Below, piece after piece: positions 50,459 through 58,310 of a DNA stretch of 64,000 nt. The DNA is taken from NCBI GenBank assembly GCA_946061515.1, contig CAMGRL010000003.1, positions 1 through 64,000 on the forward strand, given 5' to 3'. The position numbers were made by a program, and so were the translations under genes. The number at the start of each line of letters is the position of its first letter. Position 1 is the stretch's first letter. The notes under the pieces are model-generated. The model saw only the letters and a program-made list of their open reading frames with translations, ran no database searches and was not told where the DNA came from. Source of the DNA: an uncultured Clostridia bacterium. GTDB taxonomy: Bacteria; Bacillota; Clostridia; Oscillospirales; Oscillospiraceae.

Positions 50459-50491
50459 CGGACAGAGGAGCAGGAATATCTTGCCCGCTGA
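50459..50491 (+). pseudogene. Fragment of a sigK-like gene
   Basis: Encodes RTEEQEYLAR then TGA; sigK at 52141 encodes RAEEQEYLARW. By direct comparison 29 of 33 bases are identical, the last change turning TGG into TGA. No similarity was seen on either side. Either a relic of a second sigK copy or of a recombination event; too short to exclude another sporulation sigma gene as source. Confidence 0.5.
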
Positions 50492-50501
50492 TACAAATGT
50501 A

Positions 50502-50662
50502 ATACTAATTCTTGATTAAAAGATTTAATCAGCGGCGCAGGGATATTGGTGCAAGACAAGGCAGAGGAACGCCGCCATACTTTGTGTATGGCAAGTGACG
50601 ATAACGCAGTATTGCACCAATAGACCAAGCTGATATTAAAGATTTTTATCGAGAATTAGTAT
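50502..50662. mobile_element. MITE-like element, 161 bp
   Basis: Ends are ATACTAATTCT (50502-50512) and AGAATTAGTAT (50652-50662), an 11-bp perfect terminal inverted repeat that extends imperfectly to about 30 bp. Nested inside are TATTGGTGCAA/TTGCACCAATA and CGCCATAC/GTATGGC hairpins. There is no coding capacity. Such small, nested-palindrome elements are mobilised by a transposase from elsewhere. A second copy is not present in the window, and target duplications are unclear. Confidence 0.65.
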
Positions 50663-50896
50663 AAACGATGCCCGGAAAGCCTTGAAAATACAGGCTTGTC
50701 CGGGCATCGGGTATGTTTAGGGCAGCGCGCTGTTATTGTAAGCGATGCAGAAAATTAAGAGATGCGGTTATTTGTCAAGTTATTTTTCATTAAAAACGTA
50801 TTTTGTAATCCCCTCATATTTCAGAATGAACGGCGATGTACACTCAATGAAGTACGGTTTATTTAAAATATTTTTAGGAAAAAGACGATATTTGCG

Positions 50897-51880
50897 TTAG
50901 TTCAATTTATACGCCCAATGACCGCCTTCACGGCACTTTGTAAGATTTCCTTCTGCTGCTAATCCTATCAAAATCCGATTCGCCGTAGCAGCAGACACAC
51001 CACATAGCTCCCGCACATCCGCATTCATAATAAACGGATGTGTTTTCAGGAACTTCTCAATCTGCTTCCACCGCATCGTCGCCTTATCTATCGGCCCATC
51101 ACTCATTCCATCGCTCAAATTGATTGCGTCAGTGAGCGATGCTTTGATTGCCGAGAGCATAAATTCAATAAATACCGTGGGCTCCCCGGCGTCATTGGAG
51201 GCATTGATGGCCGCATAATACTCCTGCTGGTGGTCATGGATAATGGATTCCACCGGGAGCCAGGCAAAGGCCGGATTCCATTTGGAGAGCAGCAGCGTAT
51301 GCCATAGACGGCCAACGCGGCCGTTTCCATCGGCAAAGGGGTGGATCAGTTCAAACTCATAATGGAACACGCAGCTGCGGATCAACATATGCACATCGCT
51401 GTTTTTCACCCAGTCCAGCAGCTCCATGACCAGATCCGGGACATACTGCGGCAGCGTGCCGAAATGCAGGATATGTCCTTCCTGATCGACAACCCCCACA
51501 GGCCGGGTGCGGAACATTCCTGACTCCTCCACCAGTCCCCGTGTCATGATGCCGTGGGCGGTCAGCAGGTCATCCACAGAATAGGGATCCAGCTCGTCCA
51601 GCCGCTCATAGATCTCGTAGGCGTTTTTGACCTCAGCGATATCCTTGGGCGGCGCCAGGACGTGCTTCCCGTTGAGGACTGCTGTTACCTGTTCCAGACT
51701 GAGGGTATTTTGTTCAATGGCGAGGGAGCCGTGGATGGTGCGAATACGGTTGGTCCGGCGCAGAGTGGGGTTGCCGGAAAAGGGGTTCAACGCTGTGAGT
51801 CTGCCCACCAGTTCGGCAATTTCCGCAACGCGGAAAAGCATCATATTCGTTATTTCAAAAGGAGGTTTCCTGATTCTCAT
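50897..51880 (-). CDS. Fic family protein with self-inhibitory motif and C-terminal winged helix
   Basis: ATG 51880 is after GAGGTAA. The 327-residue protein has an N-terminal helix with SLAIEQ (52-57), a variant of the (S/T)xxxE(G/N) inhibitory motif whose Glu56 should occlude ATP (class II Fic), a Fic core with HPFADGNGRVGR starting at His180, and a C-terminal winged helix at about 265-327 (ADVRELCGVSAATANRILIG) that could bind DNA. This common architecture suggests an AMP-transferase that controls its own gene; a perfect 10-bp inverted repeat at the promoter supports that. Monocistronic. Confidence 0.88.
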   Translation of the reverse strand: MRIRKPPFEITNMMLFRVAEIAELVGRLTALNPFSGNPTLRRTNRIRTIHGSLAIEQNTLSLEQVTAVLNGKHVLAPPKDIAEVKNAYEIYERLDELDPYSVDDLLTAHGIMTRGLVEESGMFRTRPVGVVDQEGHILHFGTLPQYVPDLVMELLDWVKNSDVHMLIRSCVFHYEFELIHPFADGNGRVGRLWHTLLLSKWNPAFAWLPVESIIHDHQQEYYAAINASNDAGEPTVFIEFMLSAIKASLTDAINLSDGMSDGPIDKATMRWKQIEKFLKTHPFIMNADVRELCGVSAATANRILIGLAAEGNLTKCREGGHWAYKLN

Positions 51881-51914
51881 AGAGTTACCTCATGTGGAAG
51901 ATTTGTTCAACCCT

Positions 51915-51969
51915 ATTATACCACACATCCCTCATTTCATCAATCATATCTGCGCGTAGATGAGGGATG
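51915..51969 (-). promoter_or_regulatory. fic promoter with inverted-repeat operator
   Basis: Minus strand: TTGATG (51943-51938), 17 bases, TATAAT (51920-51915). CATCCCTCAT (51926-51935) and ATGAGGGATG (51960-51969) form a perfect 10-bp inverted repeat that brackets the -35 element. Confidence 0.75.
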
Positions 51970-52050
51970 GTTAAAAACAGGGATTTTTGCTGTCGAAGGG
52001 TGGGGAATGAGGAAAAGCAGGGGGCGAATAGAATGAACGGAGGTGAGATT

Positions 52051-52746
52051 ATGGTGGAGACCGCGTTTATTCTTCTGATGAACAGCATCCTGCTGATGCT
52101 GCGCATCGCCCCGGGGGACTCTTTTCCCAAGCCCCTGAGCCGGGCGGAGGAGCAGGAATACCTTGCCCGCTGGGCCCAGGGCGACGTGGAGGCCAGAAAC
52201 CTGCTGGTGGAGCACAATCTCCGCCTGGTGGCGCACATCATGAAAAAGTACTACACCCAGACCGACGATGTGGACGATCTGATCTCCATCGGCACCATAG
52301 GGCTGATCAAGGGCGTGAACACCTACAAGCCCGACAAGGGCGTGCGCCTTGCCACCTACGCCAGCCGCTGCATTGAAAACGAGATATTGATGCACTTTCG
52401 CAGCCGGAAGAAGTCGGCGGGGGATGTGAGCCTGTCGGACGCCCTGGATGTGGACGGGGACGGCAGCGGCCTGTCCATCATGGACGTGGTGGCCCAGGAG
52501 GATGACATGGCCGAGCGGATCGGCAACGCGGAGCTGTGCCAGGAGCTTTTACAGAGCATCGAGACCAGCCTGACCAAACGGGAGGCAAAGATCATTCGCC
52601 TGCGCTACGGTCTGGACGGCGCGGCCCCCATGACCCAGAAAGAGACCGCCCAGCTCTGCGGTATTAGTAGATCTTACGTCTCCCGGATAGAAAAGAAGGC
52701 CCTGGAAAAGCTGAGACTGAGCCTGGGGGAGAGCGGCTGCTTTTAG
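52051..52746 (+). CDS. sigK: RNA polymerase sporulation sigma factor K (pro-sigma-K)
   Basis: ATG 52051 follows GGAGGTGAG; longer upstream frames lack signals. The 231-residue protein starts with a hydrophobic pro-sequence (AFILLMNSILLMLRI), then FPKPLS before the mature part, as in pro-sigma-K. Region 2 is clear: LLVEHNLRLVAHIMKKY, DLISIGTIGLIKGVNTY and RLATYASRCIENEI; region 4 is CGISRSYVSRIEKKALEKL. It directs late mother-cell gene expression in sporulation after the pro-part is removed by SpoIVFB, itself triggered by SpoIVB. The gene is intact, not split by a skin element. It shows the host is a spore-former or recently descended from one. Confidence 0.95.
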   Translation: MVETAFILLMNSILLMLRIAPGDSFPKPLSRAEEQEYLARWAQGDVEARNLLVEHNLRLVAHIMKKYYTQTDDVDDLISIGTIGLIKGVNTYKPDKGVRLATYASRCIENEILMHFRSRKKSAGDVSLSDALDVDGDGSGLSIMDVVAQEDDMAERIGNAELCQELLQSIETSLTKREAKIIRLRYGLDGAAPMTQKETAQLCGISRSYVSRIEKKALEKLRLSLGESGCF

Positions 52747-52799
52747 AAACTGCGGGTAAAGAAAACTAAAAATTTTTGAAAAACCTGCGTCGAAGCCTG

Positions 52800-52828
52800 T
52801 TGACGGCAGCGAGTTAAAGTGCTATGAT
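52800..52828 (+). promoter_or_regulatory. Promoter of aromatic amino-acid operon
   Basis: TTGACG (52800-52805), 17 bases, TATGAT (52823-52828). The transcript would start near 52835, just before the leader-peptide ribosome site. Confidence 0.85.
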
Positions 52829-52865
52829 AAGGACGCTTATAAAGCACTTTTGAGGAGCCCAATCA

Positions 52866-52982
52866 ATGAAGAACCTGTTTGCAGCTTACGCATATTATTT
52901 TACCTTTTACTTTTTTGGCTTTATCGTCAACAAGGTAAGAGTGTTTTTCGCTGCAACAAAACCGGTTTCTTCCATGGCCTGA
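52866..52982 (+). CDS. Phe/Tyr-rich leader peptide of the aromatic operon
   Basis: ATG 52866 is nine bases after GAGGAG; stop TGA 52980-52982. Of 38 residues, eight are Phe and four Tyr, most in one cluster: AYAYYFTFYFFGF. The peptide is too short to have a function of its own; its role is to make ribosomes stall on Phe/Tyr codons when charged tRNA is scarce. It lies between a good promoter and an intrinsic terminator that precedes aroF by 38 bases. This is the classical amino-acid attenuator arrangement (pheL/trpL type). TTGCAGC (52879-52885) and GCTGCAA (52950-52956) could form the pause hairpin. Confidence 0.9.
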   Translation: MKNLFAAYAYYFTFYFFGFIVNKVRVFFAATKPVSSMA

Positions 52983-53006
52983 GAAAGGAAAAAATCGTAA
53001 TTTACA

Positions 53007-53044
53007 GCCTGCGGTGGATAAACACATCACCGCAGGCATTTTTT
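53007..53044 (+). terminator. Attenuator terminator upstream of aroF
   Basis: Perfect 10-bp stem GCCTGCGGTG (53007-53016)/CACCGCAGGC (53028-53037), then ATTTTTT. It lies between leader peptide and aroF, so it can stop the whole operon. No T-box (AGGGTGG...ACCGCG) was found. Confidence 0.92.
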
Positions 53045-53081
53045 GTTCCTGCGGCGGCAGGGCAGAAAGGGAGAGTAAAAA

Positions 53082-54086
53082 ATGATCATCATCGTAAAAC
53101 ACGGCGCAAATGAAGAGAGAATACAGGACCTGATCCACTGGATCGAGTCTCAGAACCTGATCACCCATGTGTCCAAGGGGGAGTTTACCACCATCGTGGG
53201 CGTTATCGGCGACACGTCCAAGCTGGACGAGGATCTGATTATGGGTCTGGACATCGTGGACTCCGTCAAGCGCGTGTCCGAGCCCTTCAAGAGCGCCAAC
53301 CGCAAATTCCACCCCCTGGACAGCATCATCGACGTCTCCGGGGTCAAGGTAGGCGGAGGGAACTTCGCCATGATCGCCGGCCCCTGCTCCGTGGAGAGCC
53401 ATGACCAGATCATCTCCATCGCCCAGGACGTGAAGGCGGCGGGGGCCAACATGCTCCGCGGCGGCGCCTTCAAGCCCAGAACCTCTCCCTACGACTTCCA
53501 GGGCCTGAAGGCCGATGGGCTGGAGCTGCTACTGGAGGCAAAGAAGATCACCGGCCTGCCCATCGTCACGGAGATTATGAACGCAAACCACCTGCCGCTG
53601 TTTGAAAACGTGGATCTGATCCAGGTGGGCGCCAGAAATATGCAGAACTTTGAGCTTTTGAAGGAGCTGGGACACACCAAAAAGCCCATCCTCCTCAAGC
53701 GGGGCCTTGCCAACACCATCAAGGAGCTGCTGATGGCGGCGGAGTACATCATGTCCGGCGGCAACGAGAACATCATCCTCTGCGAGCGGGGCATACGCAC
53801 CTTTGAAACGGCCACCAGAAACACCCTGGACCTGTCCGCCATCCCCGTGCTCCACGAGCTGACCCATCTGCCCGTGGTCATCGACCCCAGCCACGCCACC
53901 GGCGTTGCCCGCTACGTCAAGCCCATGGCCGTGGCCGCGGCGGCGGCCGGATGCGACGGACTGATCATCGAGGTCCACAACGACCCGCCCCACGCCCTCT
54001 GCGACGGCGCCCAGTCTCTGCGGCCCGAGCAGTACGAGGATGTGGCAAAGTCGGTAAACAAGGTCAGAGCGGCTCTGGCCGAATAA
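53082..54086 (+). CDS. aroF: 3-deoxy-7-phosphoheptulonate (DAHP) synthase, type I beta
   Basis: A 334-residue enzyme for the first shikimate step, condensing phosphoenolpyruvate and erythrose 4-phosphate. The first 70 residues form the ferredoxin-like regulatory domain (VKHGANEERIQDLIHWIE) of AroF(I beta)/Thermotoga-type enzymes, which bind Tyr or Phe as feedback inhibitor. Catalytic blocks are GPCSVES (101-107), RGGAFKPRTSPYDFQG, LLKRGL and DPSHATG, plus EVHNDPPHALCDG near the end. It is the first structural gene of the operon, just after the attenuator. GGGAGAG precedes the ATG. Confidence 0.95.
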   Translation: MIIIVKHGANEERIQDLIHWIESQNLITHVSKGEFTTIVGVIGDTSKLDEDLIMGLDIVDSVKRVSEPFKSANRKFHPLDSIIDVSGVKVGGGNFAMIAGPCSVESHDQIISIAQDVKAAGANMLRGGAFKPRTSPYDFQGLKADGLELLLEAKKITGLPIVTEIMNANHLPLFENVDLIQVGARNMQNFELLKELGHTKKPILLKRGLANTIKELLMAAEYIMSGGNENIILCERGIRTFETATRNTLDLSAIPVLHELTHLPVVIDPSHATGVARYVKPMAVAAAAAGCDGLIIEVHNDPPHALCDGAQSLRPEQYEDVAKSVNKVRAALAE

Positions 54087-54110
54087 TCATTGAAAAAAGG
54101 AGGGATGACC

Positions 54111-54944
54111 ATGAAAATCGGAATTGTCGGTTTGGGCCTGATCGGCGGCTCTTTGGCCCGGGCTTACCACAAGGGCGGGCATGAGGTCTTCGGTTATAAC
54201 CGCAACAAGGTGGTGCAGGATTACGCAAAGCTGGAAGGCACTCTGGCAGGCGAACTGAATCAGGAGACTATGGCAGCGTGCGACGCCATATTCCTCTGCC
54301 TGTACCCCCAGAAAGCCATTGAATTTCTGGAAGAAAACGCCCCGGTCATCCCCAAAAACGCCCTGGTGATCGACTGCTGCGGCACAAAGCGGCTGGTGTG
54401 CAGGGCCGGCTTTGCCCTGGCGGAGCAGTACGGCTTCACCTTCGTGGGTGGCCACCCCATGGCCGGAACCCAGTTTTCCGGCTATGCCAAGAGCCGGGCG
54501 GACATGTTTGAGGGCGCGTCCATGATTATCGTCCCACCGGAGGCGGACGATATCCTGCTGCTGGAGCGGATCAAGAAGATCCTGACCCCGGCGGGCTTTG
54601 CCCATGTGACCGTCACCACCGCCGAGCACCACGACGCCATGATCGCCTACACCTCCCAGATGTGCCACATCCTCTCCAACGCCTATGTAAAAAGCCCCAG
54701 AGCCCAGGAGCACAAGGGCTATTCCGCCGGCAGCTACCGGGATTTGACCCGGGTGGCCTGGCTCAATGAGAACATGTGGACGGAGCTTTTCCTGGAAAAC
54801 AAGGACTATTTGATGGAGGAGCTGGACCTGGTGATCGGGTATTTACAGGAGTACCGGGACGCCATGGCCGATGACGACGCGGACCGGCTGCGCAGCCTTC
54901 TGGCCGAGGGCCGGATCTGCAAGGAAAAGGTGGACGCCCCATGA
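54111..54944 (+). CDS. tyrA: Prephenate dehydrogenase
   Basis: ATG 54111 is nine bases after AAGGAGG; two upstream ATGs lie on the ribosome site. The 277-residue enzyme oxidises prephenate to 4-hydroxyphenylpyruvate for tyrosine. The NAD-binding motif is GIVGLGLIGGS (near 4-14), and the conserved FVGGHPMAGTQFSGY (about 117-131) contains the catalytic His. A helical dimer domain follows (TSQMCHILSNAYV). No ACT or chorismate-mutase domain is attached; the mutase is on pheA. It overlaps aroB by four bases. Confidence 0.92.
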   Translation: MKIGIVGLGLIGGSLARAYHKGGHEVFGYNRNKVVQDYAKLEGTLAGELNQETMAACDAIFLCLYPQKAIEFLEENAPVIPKNALVIDCCGTKRLVCRAGFALAEQYGFTFVGGHPMAGTQFSGYAKSRADMFEGASMIIVPPEADDILLLERIKKILTPAGFAHVTVTTAEHHDAMIAYTSQMCHILSNAYVKSPRAQEHKGYSAGSYRDLTRVAWLNENMWTELFLENKDYLMEELDLVIGYLQEYRDAMADDDADRLRSLLAEGRICKEKVDAP

Positions 54945-55996
54945 AAAGCATAGAGATCAACACAGCAAATCCCTATCAGGTGCTTGTGGGCGGCGGCCTG
55001 CTGGGGCGCACCGGGGAGCTTGCGGCGGAGCTGGTCAAGGGCAGGAACGCCCTGATCGTCTCCGGCAGCAACGTTTTCCCTCTTTACGGGGAGACTGTCC
55101 GGGAGAGCCTGGAAAAAGCGGGCTTTTCAGTCTGCTGCTTTGTGTACCCCGCCGGGGAAAAGTCCAAAACGGCGGACACCCTCATCGACATTTTGAACTT
55201 CATGGCGGAGCATCAGCTGACTCGGTCAGACGCAGTGTTCGCGCTGGGCGGCGGCGTCACCGGGGACATGGCGGGACTGGCGGCGGCCCTGTATCAGCGG
55301 GGCATCGCCTGCATCCAGCTTCCCACCACCCTGCTTGCGGCAGTGGACTCCTCCGTGGGCGGCAAAACCGCCGTGAACCTTCCGGCGGGAAAAAACCAGA
55401 TGGGCGTTTTCTCCCAGCCCAGGCTGGTGCTCTGCGACACCGACTGCCTGAACACCCTGCCCCCGGAGGTCTATACCGAGGGCTGGGCGGAAGTGGTCAA
55501 ATACGCTTTTATCCATAAAGGAGCGCTGCAGGAGCTTCTTCTTCAGAATAAGCCGGAGGAACAGATCGAAGAGATCATTGCCGAGTGTGTGAAGATCAAG
55601 CGGGACGTGGTGACGGCGGACGAGTTTGACCTGGGCGCGCGGCAGCTGTTGAACTTCGGCCACACCATCGGCCACGCCATTGAAAAATGCAGCGATTTCA
55701 GCTGGTATCACGGCATGGCCGTGGCGGTGGGCATGGCCATGATGGTCCGGGCCTGCCGGAAAAAGGGCATATGCGACGAAGAGTGCCTGGAAAAAGCGGA
55801 GCTGCTGCTGAAAAAATTCGGCCTGCCCCAAGACTGCGAATACCCGGCGGAGGCGCTTCTGGAGGCCGCCATGGCGGACAAAAAGCGCAGCGGCGGGACC
55901 ATCACCCTGGTGCTGCCGGAGACCTTCGGCGTCTGCCGGCTGAAAAAAACCGCATTCAATGAACTGGGCGAGCTGATCGCCCTGGGAAAGAGATAG
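54941..55996 (+). CDS. aroB: 3-dehydroquinate synthase
   Basis: A 351-residue NAD- and metal-dependent enzyme of step two of the shikimate route. Landmarks: ALGGGVTGDMAG (about 98-109) for NAD binding, PTTLLAAVDSSVGGKTAVN (125-143) with substrate Lys, and metal ligands in AEVVKYAF (Glu about 181), FGHTIGHAIE (His about 234) and a later WYHGMAVAVGM (His about 250). Size and order are those of canonical AroB. ATGA overlap with tyrA; three bases separate it from aroA. Confidence 0.95.
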   Translation: MKSIEINTANPYQVLVGGGLLGRTGELAAELVKGRNALIVSGSNVFPLYGETVRESLEKAGFSVCCFVYPAGEKSKTADTLIDILNFMAEHQLTRSDAVFALGGGVTGDMAGLAAALYQRGIACIQLPTTLLAAVDSSVGGKTAVNLPAGKNQMGVFSQPRLVLCDTDCLNTLPPEVYTEGWAEVVKYAFIHKGALQELLLQNKPEEQIEEIIAECVKIKRDVVTADEFDLGARQLLNFGHTIGHAIEKCSDFSWYHGMAVAVGMAMMVRACRKKGICDEECLEKAELLLKKFGLPQDCEYPAEALLEAAMADKKRSGGTITLVLPETFGVCRLKKTAFNELGELIALGKR

Positions 55997-55999
55997 ACT

Positions 56000-57238
56000 A
56001 TGGATATCCGAATCAGACCTGTGCCCCTGTACGGGGCGGTGACGCCGCCGCCCAGCAAAAGTCAGGCTCACAGGCTCATCCTCTGCGCCGCCCTGGCTGA
56101 GGGCAGGAGCATCATCAGAAACCTGGCCTTTTCCCAGGATATACGGGCCACGCTGGGCTGTGTTTCCGCTCTAGGCGCGAGCTGGACGGAGCAGGAAAGC
56201 GGCGTCATCGCCGTGGACGGCATCGGTGGCCGGGAATACACTGGGGCTCTGCCCCATTTGGACTGCTGCGAGTCCGGCTCCACCCTGCGTTTTCTGATCC
56301 CCATCGCTCTGGCGGTGGCGGGAGGCGCGGAGTTTACGGGCCGGGGCAGGCTGATGCAGCGGCCCCAAAAGCCCTATTTTGATCTCTTTGACCAGATGGG
56401 CATAAAATACGAACAAAAGGACGATACGCTCCTGGTGGAAGGCCGGCTGAGGGCGGGGGAGTACCGGATGGCCGGCAACGTGTCCAGCCAGTTTTTCACG
56501 GGTCTGCTGTATGCCCTGCCTCTTCTGGAAGGGCAGTCGAGGATCATCCCCACCACGGCGCTGGAATCGGAGGACTATATCCGCATGACCATACAGGCCC
56601 AGAAACTGGCCGGGCTCAGCGTGGAAGAGCTGCCCGGCGGCGGCTACGCCGTTCAGGGCCAGCGCTACCGTCCCATGGACGTGGCCGTGGAGGCGGACTG
56701 GTCTCAGGCGGGCTTCTGGTACGCCGCCAAGAACCTGGGCAGCGATCTGACGATCTGCGGCATGGATGAACAGTCCCTCCAGGGCGACAGGCGGATCGCG
56801 GAATTTGCGGAACTTTTGGGCCATGAGGGGGACCGGGAGATCGACGTGTCCCAGTGCCCGGATCTGGTGCCGCCTCTGGCCGCCATGGCCGCCCTGCGGA
56901 GAGGGGACTGCCGCATCACCGGCGCGGCCCGGCTCCGCATCAAGGAGAGCGACCGGCTCTCCGCCGTCACCGCCGCCCTGAACGCCATGGGCGCCAGGGT
57001 GGAGGAGTTTCCGGAGGAGCTGTTGATCCACGGGGCCGGCAGCCTGAAGGGCGGCGCAATTATCGACTGCTGCAACGACCACCGTATCGCCATGATGTGC
57101 GCCGTGGCCGCCACCCGCGCAAAGGGCGGAGAGACGGTTTTGCAGGGCGCGGAATGTGTCCGGAAGTCCTACCCGGATTTCTGGCAGGTATACAGAGCAC
57201 TGGGAGGTGACTTTGATGTCCTCGACCTGGGGGAATAA
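56000..57238 (+). CDS. aroA: 3-phosphoshikimate 1-carboxyvinyltransferase (EPSP synthase)
   Basis: A 412-residue two-domain enzyme transferring enolpyruvate from PEP to shikimate 3-phosphate. PPSKSQAHR near 15-23 holds the phosphate-binding Lys/Ser/Arg, ESGSTLRFLIP (about 92-102) is the PEP loop, and RLRIKESDR (about 313-321) and NDHRIAMM (about 356-363) are the C-terminal signature. The usual LxGNAGTA stretch reads LDCCESGSTLRF, with Ser at the Gly96/Ala position region, a class II-like pattern found in Firmicutes. It overlaps aroC by 23 bases. Confidence 0.93.
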   Translation: MDIRIRPVPLYGAVTPPPSKSQAHRLILCAALAEGRSIIRNLAFSQDIRATLGCVSALGASWTEQESGVIAVDGIGGREYTGALPHLDCCESGSTLRFLIPIALAVAGGAEFTGRGRLMQRPQKPYFDLFDQMGIKYEQKDDTLLVEGRLRAGEYRMAGNVSSQFFTGLLYALPLLEGQSRIIPTTALESEDYIRMTIQAQKLAGLSVEELPGGGYAVQGQRYRPMDVAVEADWSQAGFWYAAKNLGSDLTICGMDEQSLQGDRRIAEFAELLGHEGDREIDVSQCPDLVPPLAAMAALRRGDCRITGAARLRIKESDRLSAVTAALNAMGARVEEFPEELLIHGAGSLKGGAIIDCCNDHRIAMMCAVAATRAKGGETVLQGAECVRKSYPDFWQVYRALGGDFDVLDLGE

Positions 57239-58295
57239 AATCAAAATATCCGTCTTTGGCCAGTCCCACGCGGAGGCCATCGGCGTCTGCATTGACGGGC
57301 TGCCCGCCGGAGAGCGGGTGGACCGGGAGGAGCTTGGGCGCTTTATGCAGCGCAGGGCCCCCGGCAGAAGCAAGGTTTCCACGCCCCGGCGGGAGGCCGA
57401 CGAGGTGAAGATCCTCTGCGGGCTGGTGGAGGACGTCACCTGCGGCGCGCCTCTGGCGGCCATCATCGAAAACACCAACACCCGCTCCAGAGACTATGAA
57501 TTTCTGAAGGAGACGCCCCGGCCCGCCCACGCGGACTACCCGGCCCAGGTGAAATACGGCGGCTTTCAGGACGTGCGCGGCGGCGGACATTTCTCCGGCA
57601 GGCTGACAGCGCCCCTGTGCGTCGCAGGCGGCATCTGCCTGCAGATTTTGGCCCGTAAGGGCATTGAGATCGCCGCCCATATTTCTTCCGTGGGCGATGT
57701 GCAGGACGAGGGCTTTGACCCTATGGGCATCTCCCGGGAGAGCCTTGCGGGGCTGAGAGCGGCGGATTTCCCCACGCTGTCGGCGGAAAAAGGGGAGGAG
57801 ATGCGTACGCTGATCCTGGCCGCCTCTGCCGAGGGCGACTCTGTGGGCGGCACGGTGGAGTGTATCGTCACCGGCCTTCCCGTGGGGATCGGCGGCCCCC
57901 TCTTCGGCGGGCTGGACGGGAAGATCGCCTCCGCCATCTTCGGCATCCCGGCGGTAAAGGGCATAGAATTCGGCGCCGGCTTCGGAGCCGCCGAAATGAA
58001 AGGCTCGGAAAATAACGACCCCTACACCGTGAAAGACGGAAAAATACAGACCTTGAGCAACAACGCGGGGGGGATATTGGGCGGCATCAGTACCGGTATG
58101 CCCCTGCTGTTCAAAACCGCTTTCAAGCCCACGCCCTCCATTACAAAGCCCCAGCAGAGCGTCAGGCTTTCCACCCTGGAGGGGACGGAGCTTCGCGTTG
58201 TGGGCAGGCATGACCCCTGTATCGTCCACCGGGCGGTGCCCGTGGTGGAGGCGGTAACGGCCATTGCCCTGCTGGACGCATTATTGGAAAATTGA
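57216..58295 (+). CDS. aroC: Chorismate synthase
   Basis: Start at ATG 57216, eight bases after GGAGG, inside the aroA 3' end. The 359-residue enzyme makes chorismate from EPSP using reduced FMN. Signatures: FGQSHAEAIGVCIDGLPAG (near 13-31), RSRDY, the FMN/phosphate region QDVRGGGHFSGR (about 117-128) and HDPCIVHRAVPV (about 330-341). Length is typical for the mono-functional bacterial form, which needs an external flavin reductase. Fifteen bases separate it from pheA. Confidence 0.95.
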   Translation: MSSTWGNKIKISVFGQSHAEAIGVCIDGLPAGERVDREELGRFMQRRAPGRSKVSTPRREADEVKILCGLVEDVTCGAPLAAIIENTNTRSRDYEFLKETPRPAHADYPAQVKYGGFQDVRGGGHFSGRLTAPLCVAGGICLQILARKGIEIAAHISSVGDVQDEGFDPMGISRESLAGLRAADFPTLSAEKGEEMRTLILAASAEGDSVGGTVECIVTGLPVGIGGPLFGGLDGKIASAIFGIPAVKGIEFGAGFGAAEMKGSENNDPYTVKDGKIQTLSNNAGGILGGISTGMPLLFKTAFKPTPSITKPQQSVRLSTLEGTELRVVGRHDPCIVHRAVPVVEAVTAIALLDALLEN

Positions 58296-58310
58296 TGGGA
58301 GAAGATCAAC

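Larger units (their letters stand above)
50395..50896. other. Intergenic region with sigK fragment, MITE-like element and hairpin
   Basis: 502 bases without a gene. In order: a 33-base piece matching sigK (50459-50491), a MITE-like element with terminal inverted repeats (50502-50662), a strong hairpin GATGCCCGG/CCGGGCATC (50668-50708) likely to end copy B transcription, and an AT-rich stretch with nothing recognisable up to the Fic gene. Confidence 0.6.

Noticed and set aside
51967-52050. Longer sigK with 28 extra N-terminal codons
   Set aside because: GGAGGTGAG lies inside that extension and the pro-sequence of sigma-K starts correctly at 52051.
52747-53081. T-box riboswitch in front of aroF
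   Set aside because: No T-box sequence or specifier stem; the leader peptide and terminator explain the region.
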